From JALYNX01 sp040905925 (GTDB taxonomy: Bacteria; Actinomycetota; Acidimicrobiia; Spongiisociales; ZC4RG35), in the NCBI GenBank assembly GCA_040905925.1, contig JBBDQO010000009.1:1-13298 (forward strand): a DNA stretch of 13,298 nucleotides, written 5' to 3'. The position numbers and the translations under genes were made by a program. Under the pieces are notes generated by a model. It did no database searches and was not told the origin of the DNA. It worked only from the letters and a program-made list of their open reading frames with translations. Position 1 is the first letter of the stretch. Every line of letters starts with the position of its first letter. Positions 5,655 to 13,280 of the stretch are shown piece by piece.

Positions 5655-6875
5655 ATGGGTCAACGAATCGAGGTTTCCGCAGTTCCGATGGGATCCGTGG
5701 CCCTGTTCGCCACCGATCGCTCGATAACGGGACAGGATGGAGTGGGATTCCGCCCCGACTCCGTCGATGGCGACGGCCCCCCGGCTGAGCTGGCCAGACG
5801 TCTGTTCGAGGCCGATAGCTCGATCGATCACGTCTACGTCCTCTCCAACACGGTGTCGGTGCGTCGTCAAGAGGATTGGGACGACGATTCCCTTGACGAC
5901 GCCACCGGAGTCATCAGCGGGCTCTTCATCCACTACTCGCCGACCCATGGCGAGACGACGGAAGAAGGGGACGAGGCGCTGCGTCGACAGCACTACAACG
6001 CCAGCTTCACCCAGATTCGGGCTCACAACGAGGACCTGTGGGTGATGAAGATCCGTCCTGATGAGCCGATCGACCCGTTCGAGGCGGGGCAGTACACCAC
6101 CCTTGCTCTCGGTTATTGGGAGCCGCGTGCCGACGATGCAACCGACGAGCTCTCGACTGGGCAACGTGAGAAGCTGGCTCGTCGCTCCTATTCCGTTTCC
6201 AGTTCCATCGTCGACGAGAACGGCAACCTGGTCGAGCCCCACCCCCAGGACGTCGAGTTCTACATCGTCAAGGTCCGACCCGGAGCCGAAGAGATCCCCG
6301 CCCTGACACCACGTATCTTCCTGAAGGAAGTCGGGGACCGGATCTTCATGGGTCGCAAGTTCACGGGGCACTACACGCTCGAGGGGGTCAAGCCCGCAGA
6401 CAACGTCATTTTCCTGAGTACCGGCACCGGAGAGGCGCCTCAGAACAAGATGACTGCCGAGTTGCTGAGGCGAAACCATCAAGGCCGCATCCTCAATGTG
6501 GTTTGTGTCCGCTCTCGAGCCGACCTGGCATACACAGAGCAACAGGCGATCGTCGAGGAGCGCTATCCGAACTATCGGTTTGTGACCCTCACCACCCGGG
6601 AGCCGGAGAACGAGGGGAAGAAGATCTACATCCAGGACATGATCACCTCGGGCCAACTCGAAGACGAGTTGGGGGCCCCGCTCGACCCCGCAACCACGCA
6701 TGTGTTCCTCTGTGGCAACCCGGCGATGATCGGGCTGCCGAAATCGATCGACGACGAGACCGTGTACCCCGAGACGGTGGGGGTATGCCAGCTACTGCAC
6801 GAGCGGGGTTTCACAATCGATCAGCGAAAGCAGCGGGGAAACGTCCATTACGAGGAGTACTGGAAGGACCGTTGA
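5655..6875 (+). CDS. Ferredoxin-NADP+ reductase with N-terminal Nfu_N-like domain
   Basis: A 406-residue protein. Residues about 110-406 are an FAD/NADP reductase: FAD motif RRSYSVSS at 176-183, nicotinamide loop GTGEAP at 257-262, CGNPAM at 353-358 and the terminal RGNVHYEEYW typical of bacterial ferredoxin-NADP+ reductases, with the C-terminal aromatic near the flavin. The expected reaction is electron transfer between NADP(H) and ferredoxin or flavodoxin. Residues 1-95 are extra. Their pattern (ATDRSI.., PPAELARRLFEADSSIDHVYVLSNTVSVRR, then a Trp at 75) resembles the Nfu/NifU N-terminal scaffold domain, the half without the CxxC cluster ligands; no cysteine occurs there. Residues 96-110 are a charged linker. 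Usual single-domain FNRs have about 260 residues. The ATG at 5655 is the only start that keeps the N-terminal domain whole. It is divergent from the F420-type enzyme and convergent with malic enzyme (7 bp between the stop codons). Confidence 0.88.
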   Translation: MGQRIEVSAVPMGSVALFATDRSITGQDGVGFRPDSVDGDGPPAELARRLFEADSSIDHVYVLSNTVSVRRQEDWDDDSLDDATGVISGLFIHYSPTHGETTEEGDEALRRQHYNASFTQIRAHNEDLWVMKIRPDEPIDPFEAGQYTTLALGYWEPRADDATDELSTGQREKLARRSYSVSSSIVDENGNLVEPHPQDVEFYIVKVRPGAEEIPALTPRIFLKEVGDRIFMGRKFTGHYTLEGVKPADNVIFLSTGTGEAPQNKMTAELLRRNHQGRILNVVCVRSRADLAYTEQQAIVEERYPNYRFVTLTTREPENEGKKIYIQDMITSGQLEDELGAPLDPATTHVFLCGNPAMIGLPKSIDDETVYPETVGVCQLLHERGFTIDQRKQRGNVHYEEYWKDR

Positions 6876-6882
6876 TCCGAGA

Positions 6883-9159
6883 TCAGGAGCCGGCCCGCTC
6901 GCGACGTTGCGCCTCGGCCACCGCGATTGCCGTCATGTTGACCACGTCGTTCACAGATGCGTCCTTCTGCAGCACGTGGACGGTCTTGGACAGGCCGCTG
7001 AGGATCGGGCCGATCACCTCGGCGTCACCCAGGCGGTTCAACAACTTGTAAGAGGCATTCGCTGCAGTCAGATTGGGGAACACGAGGACGTTGGCGGCGC
7101 GGTTCAACGGCCCGTCCGGTCGCCGGTCGCTGAGCAACTCGGGCATCACCGCGGTGTCAGCCTGCATCTCCCCGTCGACTGGTATGTCGGGCCGAGCCAG
7201 GCGGAACAGCTCCACCGCCCTGCGCACCCTGGCCGGCTCGCTTCCCCCCGCCGACCCGAAATCGGAGTAGCTGATGAAGGCGACCCGTGGGTCGCGGTCG
7301 AATTCGTTCTGCGCGGTTGTAGCGGCCGCCAGGGCGATCTCGGCAAGCTGTTCGGCAGTCGGCTCGATATTCACCGCACAGTCGGTGAAGAAGTAAGCCG
7401 TCCCCTGCACCACGACCAGATAGACCGAACTGACGATCGAGCGGCCCTCTTCGACCTTGAGGACCTGCAGGGCAGGGCGAATCGTCTCTGGGTAGTAGGT
7501 GTTGAGGCCCCCGAGCACGGCGTCGGCCTTTCCCTCCCTGACCATGAGACAGGCATACATGTTGGGGTCCGCTGTCCGTTCCCATGCCTCGCGGAGGGAC
7601 ATGCCCTTGTGACGGCGCAGCCCCTCGAGGACTACGGCGTACCGGTCACGCTCCGCCTCTTCGCGGATATGGTCGATCACCTCCATGCCATCGAGAGAGA
7701 GCCCAGAATCCGCAGCTAGTGCCTCGATGCGGTCCCGGTCACCAAGCAGGACCGGAGTAGCTATCCCCTCATCCGAGACACGGCGGGCAGCACGGATGAG
7801 GCGGGTGTCCTCGGCGTGGGGATACACGACCTTCTTGGGCTGCTCCATCGCCTTGGTCGTGATGGCGTTGATCAGGCTGTAGGAGGCCCGGAATCTGGTC
7901 TGGAGCTGGGCTCGGTACTCGTCGAAGTCTGCAATCGGGGTCCCCGCCAGCCCTTCGTCCATCGCGGCTTTGGCCACCGCAGGCGCCACCCTCCACAGCA
8001 CCCGTGAGTCGAACGGCTTGGGAATCAGGTACTCGGGACCGAACTGAAGACGTTCGAGGTCGTACGCCCGCAGCACCGAATCCGGGACCGGCTCCCGAGC
8101 CAGGTCGGCCAGGGCGTGGGCGGCCGCAGTCTTCATCCCCTCCGAGACAGCCCTGGCCCTGACATCGAGGGCGCCCCTGAAGATGAAAGGGAAGCCCAGG
8201 ACGTTGTTGACCTGGTTGGGGTAGTCACTACGCCCGGTGGCCATGATCACGTCCTCCCGAGCCGCCTTGGCATCTGGGTAGGAGATCTCTGGATCCGGAT
8301 TGGCAAGGGCGAATACGATCGGGTCGGACGCCATCGACTGGACCATCTCCTTGGACACCGTCCCTGCCACCGAGACTCCGACCAGGGCGTCGGCCCCCAT
8401 CAGGGCGTCCTCGAGGGTGCGAGCGTCGGTTTCGACTGCAAACTCGCGCTTGGTGTCGTTCAGGTCGTCACGTCCGGCATGGATGACACCCCGGGTGTCG
8501 ACCAAGAGCACATTCTCGGGTTGGACGCCGAGCTCGATGAAGAACCTGGCAGAGGCGATCCCGGCCGCGCCGGCACCGGCAAAGACCACTCTGGTCTTTG
8601 CGATGTCGCGCCCGGTCAGCTCCAGGGCGTTGATAAACGCGGCGCCCCCGATGATCGCGGTGCCGTGTTGATCATCGTGGAACACCGGGATCTCCAGCCG
8701 GTCCCGAAGAGTCTGCTCGATGTAGAAGCACTCGGGTGCCTTGATGTCCTCGAGGTTGATGCCGCCGACAGTCGGGGCCAGCATCTCGCAGAACCTGACA
8801 ACATCGTCCGGATCGGTGGCGTCGATCTCGAGGTCGAAGACGTCAATGTCGGCGAATCGCTTGAACAGGACCGCCTTTCCCTCCATCACCGGCTTTCCCG
8901 CAAGAGGGCCGATATTGCCCAACCCCAGGATCGCGCTGCCGTTGGAAACGACTGCGACCAGATTCCCGCGGTTGGTGAAGCGAAAGGCGGCCTCAGGGTC
9001 GCCGGCTATCACCAGACAGGGCTCGGCGACTCCGGGGGTATAGGCCAGGCTCAGATCCGCCTGGGTCGCAGTGGGCTTTGTCGATCGAATGGCGATCTTC
9101 CCCGGACGTGGGTTCTCGTGGTAGTCGAGGGCTTCGGAGAAGTTGGTCTTGTCGGCCAT
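6883..9159 (-). CDS. maeB: NADP-dependent malic enzyme, MaeB type (malic enzyme + phosphotransacetylase-like domain)
   Basis: A 758-residue protein, the same size as classical MaeB. Residues 1-430 are the malic enzyme, which oxidatively decarboxylates malate to pyruvate and usually makes NADPH. They show SLAYTPGVAEPC with Tyr40, GKAVLFK with the catalytic Lys95, FHDDQHGTA with Asp162/163 for metal and substrate, and the Rossmann motif GAGAAG at 195-200. Residues about 440-758 resemble phosphotransacetylase. In MaeB this part normally lacks transacetylase activity and serves oligomerisation and acetyl-CoA inhibition. The ATG at 9159 (MADKTNFSEALDYHE) is the usual MaeB beginning. There is no good SD; TAGGGT lies 9 nt upstream. 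It is a monocistronic gene by position: divergent from the GroES-like gene and convergent with the FNR gene. Full length, no defects seen. Confidence 0.95.
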   Translation of the reverse strand: MADKTNFSEALDYHENPRPGKIAIRSTKPTATQADLSLAYTPGVAEPCLVIAGDPEAAFRFTNRGNLVAVVSNGSAILGLGNIGPLAGKPVMEGKAVLFKRFADIDVFDLEIDATDPDDVVRFCEMLAPTVGGINLEDIKAPECFYIEQTLRDRLEIPVFHDDQHGTAIIGGAAFINALELTGRDIAKTRVVFAGAGAAGIASARFFIELGVQPENVLLVDTRGVIHAGRDDLNDTKREFAVETDARTLEDALMGADALVGVSVAGTVSKEMVQSMASDPIVFALANPDPEISYPDAKAAREDVIMATGRSDYPNQVNNVLGFPFIFRGALDVRARAVSEGMKTAAAHALADLAREPVPDSVLRAYDLERLQFGPEYLIPKPFDSRVLWRVAPAVAKAAMDEGLAGTPIADFDEYRAQLQTRFRASYSLINAITTKAMEQPKKVVYPHAEDTRLIRAARRVSDEGIATPVLLGDRDRIEALAADSGLSLDGMEVIDHIREEAERDRYAVVLEGLRRHKGMSLREAWERTADPNMYACLMVREGKADAVLGGLNTYYPETIRPALQVLKVEEGRSIVSSVYLVVVQGTAYFFTDCAVNIEPTAEQLAEIALAAATTAQNEFDRDPRVAFISYSDFGSAGGSEPARVRRAVELFRLARPDIPVDGEMQADTAVMPELLSDRRPDGPLNRAANVLVFPNLTAANASYKLLNRLGDAEVIGPILSGLSKTVHVLQKDASVNDVVNMTAIAVAEAQRRERAGS

Positions 9160-9168
9160 AGCGAATGA

Positions 9169-9174
9169 ACCCTA
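9169..9174 (-). promoter_or_regulatory. Possible -10 hexamer (TAGGGT) of maeB
   Basis: TAGGGT on the minus strand ends 9 nt before the maeB ATG. The spacing fits a leaderless or near-leaderless transcript. No -35 box is recognised in the 117-bp divergent gap (9160-9276). Confidence 0.35.
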
Positions 9175-9276
9175 CCGGGTTGAGGTTGCGGTCTCGCCAG
9201 GGTGGAGCAGAACGGTCGATCCCCCGTGCCGCCGCTTCGCTGTTGGGGTTCCGACCTGCGAGAATCCAGACGAAGA

Positions 9277-9585
9277 ATGGTGCCAAAGGACCTACCGATC
9301 TTCCAGGACAACGGCTACAAAGTGATGCCCGGGTGGCGGGTCGGTCACTCTCCTGAGGAGTCCACCACCCGCTCGGGGCTTCTGGTGCCCATAGGCACCA
9401 AGGACGGCAACGACGCTCTCGCTCTCGTCGACGTGAACACAGGACAACGCTTCTGGGCGGTGCCAACGGGCGCCTGGCGCTTCATCTGGCCGGCGACCGG
9501 AAAACCGGTAATCGCCGTGCGTGAGTCGCAGATCATCGCCGAGGAAGAGCTGGAGCACGTCGGCGACGAAGGTCAGTATCTCTGA
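9277..9585 (+). CDS. Small divergent GroES/Cpn10-like protein
   Basis: A 102-residue protein. Residues about 15-90 follow the order of a Cpn10 barrel: a strand (NGYKVMPGWRV), a loop leading to STTRSGLLVPIGTKDG (compare the mobile-loop region ..KT.SGL.LP.. of GroES), a middle portion without the typical GDKV segment, and KPVIAVRESQIIAEEE, which closely resembles the terminal Y-x-I-x-R-E-S-D-I-x-A strand of GroES. It is too divergent, and isolated from any GroEL gene, to be called the cell's co-chaperonin. The ATG at 9277 has only a weak upstream GAAG; a start at 9202 adds 25 Arg/Pro-rich residues that look non-coding. It lies 69 bp upstream of hflX on the same strand and may share its transcript. 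The fold is inferred from pattern only; function unknown. Confidence 0.6.
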   Translation: MVPKDLPIFQDNGYKVMPGWRVGHSPEESTTRSGLLVPIGTKDGNDALALVDVNTGQRFWAVPTGAWRFIWPATGKPVIAVRESQIIAEEELEHVGDEGQYL

Positions 9586-9654
9586 GAGGGCGAAATCCAC
9601 CCGCGTCAGCGGAATCGGTCGGCAATCATTCTCGTTGCAGCCAGATGATCACCC

Positions 9655-10962
9655 ATGACTCGAGAACCCACGTCACGTAGCCGCCGCCGTCTCACCGCGA
9701 CTGTCACCGACCTCGAGGTCAGGGTTCAACGCGCTTTTCTCGTGGGCGTCGAGCTCCCCGGGATCTCCAGCGTCGAAGCCGAGCGCAGCCTCGACGAATT
9801 GGCCCTTCTCACCGACACCGCCGGCGCCGTTCCAGTGGACCGGGAATTGGTACACCGGCGACGGATCGACCCCGCCACCTATCTGGGCTCGGGGAAGGCA
9901 GAGGAGTTGGCCTCGATCACCAGGGCCCTGGATATCGACCTGGTGGTGTTTGACAACCCGCTCGCACCGGCCCAGCAGCGAAATCTCCAGAAGCTCTTCG
10001 AATGTGACGTCGCTGACCGCGAGGCACTCATACTGGACATCTTCGCCCAGCACGCCACCTCCCGGGTCGGCTCCATCCAGGTGGAGTTGGCATTGCTCCG
10101 CTATTACCTCCCCCGGCTCAGGGGCAAGGGAAAGACCCTTTCCCAACAGGGCGCTGGTGTCCTCGCCCGAGGACCGGGTGAGACCAAGCTGGAGACCGAT
10201 CGCCGTCGGATCGTGCAACGGATCTCAAAGCTGGAACGAGAGTTGAAGGCCACCGTCCAACATCGGGCCACCCAACGGAAATCTCGGAAGAGAACCGAGA
10301 TCCCGCAGGTGGCCATCGTCGGTTACACCAATGCGGGCAAATCGACACTGCTCAACGCCCTGACCGATGCCGGTGTTCTGGTGGAAGACCGGCTGTTCGC
10401 CACTCTCGACTCAACGGTGCGTCGTCTCACGCTGCCCAATCATCGAACTGCCCTGGTGGCGGACACCGTCGGCTTCGTTCGGCGGCTGCCCCACCACCTG
10501 GTCGAAGCTTTCCAATCGACATTGGCCGAGGTGGGCGAATCCGACATGCTGCTCCTGGTTGTGGACGGAACCGATGAGAACCCGGCGGGTCAGCTGGCGG
10601 CGGTCAGAGAGGTGCTTCTCGAAATCGACGCCGGCGGCATCCCGGAGTTGATCGTGGTCAACAAGGCCGACACCATGTCGGAAACTGCCAGGCAGCGACT
10701 GCAGAATCTCTATCCCGAGGCGGTCATGGTCTCCGCCCTGAAAGGCACCGGGCTCGAGAAGATGCTGGGCCGGGTGGCCGAACTGCTCGAACGGCCGATG
10801 GTCACCCTCACTCTCGAAATCCCCTACGACCGGGGTGATCTGGTCGCCGCCGCCCACAGAATCGGAGACGTCGTCGAAGAGAAGCACGACGACCAGGGCA
10901 CGATTCTCGAGGTGAGGATCCCGGAGAGCGCCCGGGACCAGTTCACCGCGTTCAGTCGCTAG
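9655..10962 (+). CDS. hflX: GTPase HflX
   Basis: A 435-residue protein. HflX is a ribosome-associated GTPase that splits stalled or stress-inactivated 70S ribosomes. Residues 25-210 are the HflX N-terminal domain, with RRIDPATYLGSGKAEEL, VFDNPLAPAQQRNL and the glycine-rich GAGVLARGPGETKLETDRRR just before the coiled helix. The G domain follows: GYTNAGKST (223-231, G1), ATLDSTVRRL (249-258, switch I region), DTVGF (270-274, G3), NKAD (336-339, G4) and SALKG (G5). A short C-terminal domain ends the protein. All nucleotide-binding motifs are intact and the length is normal. The ATG at 9655 has no recognisable SD. The stop codon overlaps that of the convergent glucokinase gene in a shared CTAG (10959-10962). 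The GroES-like gene immediately upstream suggests, weakly, a shared stress context. Confidence 0.95.
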   Translation: MTREPTSRSRRRLTATVTDLEVRVQRAFLVGVELPGISSVEAERSLDELALLTDTAGAVPVDRELVHRRRIDPATYLGSGKAEELASITRALDIDLVVFDNPLAPAQQRNLQKLFECDVADREALILDIFAQHATSRVGSIQVELALLRYYLPRLRGKGKTLSQQGAGVLARGPGETKLETDRRRIVQRISKLERELKATVQHRATQRKSRKRTEIPQVAIVGYTNAGKSTLLNALTDAGVLVEDRLFATLDSTVRRLTLPNHRTALVADTVGFVRRLPHHLVEAFQSTLAEVGESDMLLLVVDGTDENPAGQLAAVREVLLEIDAGGIPELIVVNKADTMSETARQRLQNLYPEAVMVSALKGTGLEKMLGRVAELLERPMVTLTLEIPYDRGDLVAAAHRIGDVVEEKHDDQGTILEVRIPESARDQFTAFSR

Positions 10963-11702
10963 AGACCGGCCACCAGGCTGGCAGCCCCGATGATGCCGGC
11001 GTTCTTGCCCAACGCCGCCGCCACCACGGGCAGGAGTGGATCGAAGCAAGAGGCGAACGCATGCCACTTGGTGACCACCCCACCTCCCACCACGATCAGG
11101 TTGGGGCTGAACACCTTGTTGACGTGGCTCACGAATTCGTTCGCCCGCTCACCCCATTCCGACCACTTCAGGCCTTGTTCGTTCATGGCCTTGGCCGAGA
11201 AGTACAGCTCTGCAGGTTTTACCCCCCGCAACTCGATCTGACCCAACTCGACGTTGGGAACCAGCTTTCCATCGGTGAGCACTGCGCTGCCGATTCCTGT
11301 CCCAAAGGTGAGCATGATCACGGTTCCGCCGACATCCCTTGCCTTTCCGAATCTGGACTCGCCCAGACCTGCGGCGTCGGCATCGTTGATCACTGCCACC
11401 TCCCGACCGGTCACTCCCGAAAAGAGCCCGACCGCATCCACACCGATGCATGAAGGGTCGATGTTGGACGCCGAGGACACCAAGCCGTCCTTGACCACCG
11501 CCGGGAACCCGACGCCGATCGGGCCCTCCCCACCGAGGCTTTCGACAACCGACTTCACCGCCGATGCGATGGCAGCTGGAGTGGCCGGTCGTGGCGTGTC
11601 GAAACGCACCCTCTCGGAGATGACCTCCCCAGCATCCGTGTCCACCAAGGCACCCTTGACCCCGGAGCCACCGACATCGATCCCTATGCGAATCCTCGCC
11701 AC
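10959..11702 (-). CDS. ppgK: Polyphosphate glucokinase (ROK family)
   Basis: A 247-residue cytoplasmic sugar kinase. It phosphorylates glucose to glucose-6-phosphate, in this actinobacterial family typically with inorganic polyphosphate and often also ATP. Visible motifs: phosphate-binding GIDVGGSGVKGALVD (7-21), INDADAAGLGE (105-115, Asp107 as likely catalytic base), TFGTGIGSA (132-140) and PNVELGQIEL (149-158). The last carries Gln where mycobacterial relatives have His. There is no ROK cysteine zinc motif, consistent with the PPGK subgroup. The GTG at 11702 is chosen because the kinase fold starts almost at once and TACTCT lies 8 nt upstream. An ATG at 11768 would add 22 residues that do not look like family sequence. 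It is divergent from gnd across about 116 bp; both enzymes serve glucose-6-phosphate use. Confidence 0.9.
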   Translation of the reverse strand: MARIRIGIDVGGSGVKGALVDTDAGEVISERVRFDTPRPATPAAIASAVKSVVESLGGEGPIGVGFPAVVKDGLVSSASNIDPSCIGVDAVGLFSGVTGREVAVINDADAAGLGESRFGKARDVGGTVIMLTFGTGIGSAVLTDGKLVPNVELGQIELRGVKPAELYFSAKAMNEQGLKWSEWGERANEFVSHVNKVFSPNLIVVGGGVVTKWHAFASCFDPLLPVVAAALGKNAGIIGAASLVAGL

Positions 11703-11710
11703 GACGGGCG

Positions 11711-11716
11711 AGAGTA
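11711..11716 (-). promoter_or_regulatory. Possible -10 hexamer (TACTCT) of ppgK
   Basis: On the minus strand TACTCT ends 8 nt before the GTG at 11702. The spacing suits a leaderless transcript and supports the GTG over the upstream ATG at 11768. No SD and no clear -35 box. Confidence 0.3.
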
Positions 11717-11803
11717 GGACAACTCGGTGCGGGAAGGCGAGTGGGCACTGCTCGGTCCTCTCCTTCATTCTGGCGCAGAACGGTGGGTCTTGGTTGTGGC
11801 CGT

Positions 11804-11809
11804 TAGCCT
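11804..11809 (+). promoter_or_regulatory. Possible -10 hexamer (TAGCCT) of gnd
   Basis: TAGCCT ends 9 nt before the gnd ATG at 11819, and no SD is present between them. This fits a leaderless transcript. A -35 box is not evident. Confidence 0.35.
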
Positions 11810-11818
11810 CGCTATTCG

Positions 11819-13219
11819 ATGAGCAAACGCGCCGACATTGCCGTGGTGGGCCTGGCCGTGATGGGCGCCAACCTGGCTCTGAATCTGGCCGACGCCGGAA
11901 ACAAGGTCGTGGTCTACAACCGGACCCATGCCGTGACCGAGCAGTTCATGCGCGGGGAAGCAGCTGCCAAAGACATGGTGGGGGCAGGCTCCCTGGAAGA
12001 GCTGGTGTCCCTACTCGAGGCCCCCCGGGTGATCCTGCTCATGGTCAAGGCCGGCCCGGCGGTAGACGGCCTGATCACCGCCCTGTCCGAGCATCTCGAG
12101 ACCGGTGACATCATCATCGACGGGGGGAATTCCCTCTACACCGACACCGAGAGAAGACAGGCCGAGGTCGAAGGTCGCGGGCAGCTCTACCTGGGGATGG
12201 GGATCTCCGGCGGTGAGGAGGGAGCGAGACACGGCCCCTCCCTGATGCCCGGCGGCAGCCCGGCCGCTTGGGAGCGGGTGGAGCCGATCCTCAAAGGGAT
12301 CGCGGCGCGTGCCCCCGATGGTGCGCCGTGCTGTGAGTGGATCGGGCCCGGCGGTGCCGGTCATTTCGTGAAAATGGTCCACAACGGCATCGAATACGGG
12401 GATATGCAAGTGATCGCCGAGGCCTACGACCTGATGCGTCGTGGGATGGGGATGAGGCCCAGTCAAGTCTCGGAGGTGTTCGGCGGCTGGAACGAGGGCC
12501 GTCTCCGCTCGTACCTGATCGAGATCACCCGCGACATCCTTGCCACAACCGAGCACGGCACCGCCATGGTCGACCTCATCCTCGACGCCGCCGGCCAGAA
12601 AGGGACCGGTAAGTGGACGGTGATCTCATCCATGGAATTCGGGGAGCCGACGACGCTGGTCGCCGAGGCGGTCTACGCCCGCGTCGTCAGCTCCGACCCG
12701 GAGCGACGGCGGCGGGCAGCCGATGTCTTCCCGACACCCACGTCAGAACTGGCCGGGGTGACCACCGAGGACATCGAACAGGCGCTGTATGCATCTAAGA
12801 TCATCTCCTACGCCCAGGGGTTCCGGCTGATGGGCAGGGCCTCTGCCGAACACGATTGGGCGCTGGACCCGGGGTCGATTGCATCGATCTGGCGTGCGGG
12901 TTGCATCATCCGGGCCGCCTTCCTCGAGGACATCACCGCCGCCTACCGTCGTGACCCCGATCTGGCTGACATGACCGAGGACGGGTTCTTTGCGGGGCAG
13001 CTTCTCGACGCCGAGACACCGTGGCGCAGAGTGGTGGCCGGGGCGGTGAGTGCCGGGATCCCCGCGCCTGCCTATTCCAGCGCCCTCGCCTACTTCGACT
13101 CGATGCGATCGGCCCGGCTCCCCGCCGACCTCATCCAGGCACAACGGGACTACTTCGGGGCCCACACCTTCGAGCGGGTCGATCGTCCCCGAGGTGAGTT
13201 CTTCCATCACAAGTGGTGA
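11819..13219 (+). CDS. gnd: 6-phosphogluconate dehydrogenase, decarboxylating
   Basis: A 466-residue cytoplasmic enzyme of the oxidative pentose phosphate pathway. It converts 6-phosphogluconate to ribulose-5-phosphate and CO2 and makes NADPH. The N-terminal Rossmann domain has VVGLAVMGANLALNLAD (9-25) and NRT at 34-36, the Arg/Thr pattern for NADP. The substrate-binding segment GISGGEEGARHGPSLMPGG (128-146) and the catalytic stretch GHFVKMVHNGIEYGDMQ (181-197, with Lys185, Asn189, Glu192) are intact. The all-alpha C-terminal domain has IWRAGCIIRA and ends in YFGAHTFERVD...FFHHKW. The length is that of the long, homodimeric class (about 470). The ATG at 11819 gives the canonical N-terminus; no SD is present. 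The next gene upstream, divergent, is polyphosphate glucokinase, so the pair supplies and uses glucose-6-phosphate carbon. Confidence 0.96.
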   Translation: MSKRADIAVVGLAVMGANLALNLADAGNKVVVYNRTHAVTEQFMRGEAAAKDMVGAGSLEELVSLLEAPRVILLMVKAGPAVDGLITALSEHLETGDIIIDGGNSLYTDTERRQAEVEGRGQLYLGMGISGGEEGARHGPSLMPGGSPAAWERVEPILKGIAARAPDGAPCCEWIGPGGAGHFVKMVHNGIEYGDMQVIAEAYDLMRRGMGMRPSQVSEVFGGWNEGRLRSYLIEITRDILATTEHGTAMVDLILDAAGQKGTGKWTVISSMEFGEPTTLVAEAVYARVVSSDPERRRRAADVFPTPTSELAGVTTEDIEQALYASKIISYAQGFRLMGRASAEHDWALDPGSIASIWRAGCIIRAAFLEDITAAYRRDPDLADMTEDGFFAGQLLDAETPWRRVVAGAVSAGIPAPAYSSALAYFDSMRSARLPADLIQAQRDYFGAHTFERVDRPRGEFFHHKW

Positions 13220-13225
13220 GGTGAG

Positions 13226-13280
13226 CCGGCGCCCTCCCATTCCGGCGCCCTCCCGTTCTGGCGCCCTCCCGTTCTGGCGC
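13226..13280. repeat. 16-bp tandem repeat, about 3.4 copies
   Basis: Three 16-bp units follow each other at 13226-13241, 13242-13257 and 13258-13273 (CCGGCGCCCTCCCATT, CCGGCGCCCTCCCGTT, CTGGCGCCCTCCCGTT), followed by a partial unit CTGGCGC at 13274-13280. The units start 6 bp after the gnd stop codon. Each contains the palindrome GGCGCC, so several small alternative hairpins are possible. The array may continue in degenerate form beyond the window, which ends at 13298. Confidence 0.8.

Noticed and set aside
6883..7900. A separate phosphotransacetylase gene
   Set aside because: The frame is continuous with the malic enzyme domain, and the 758-residue total is the normal MaeB size.
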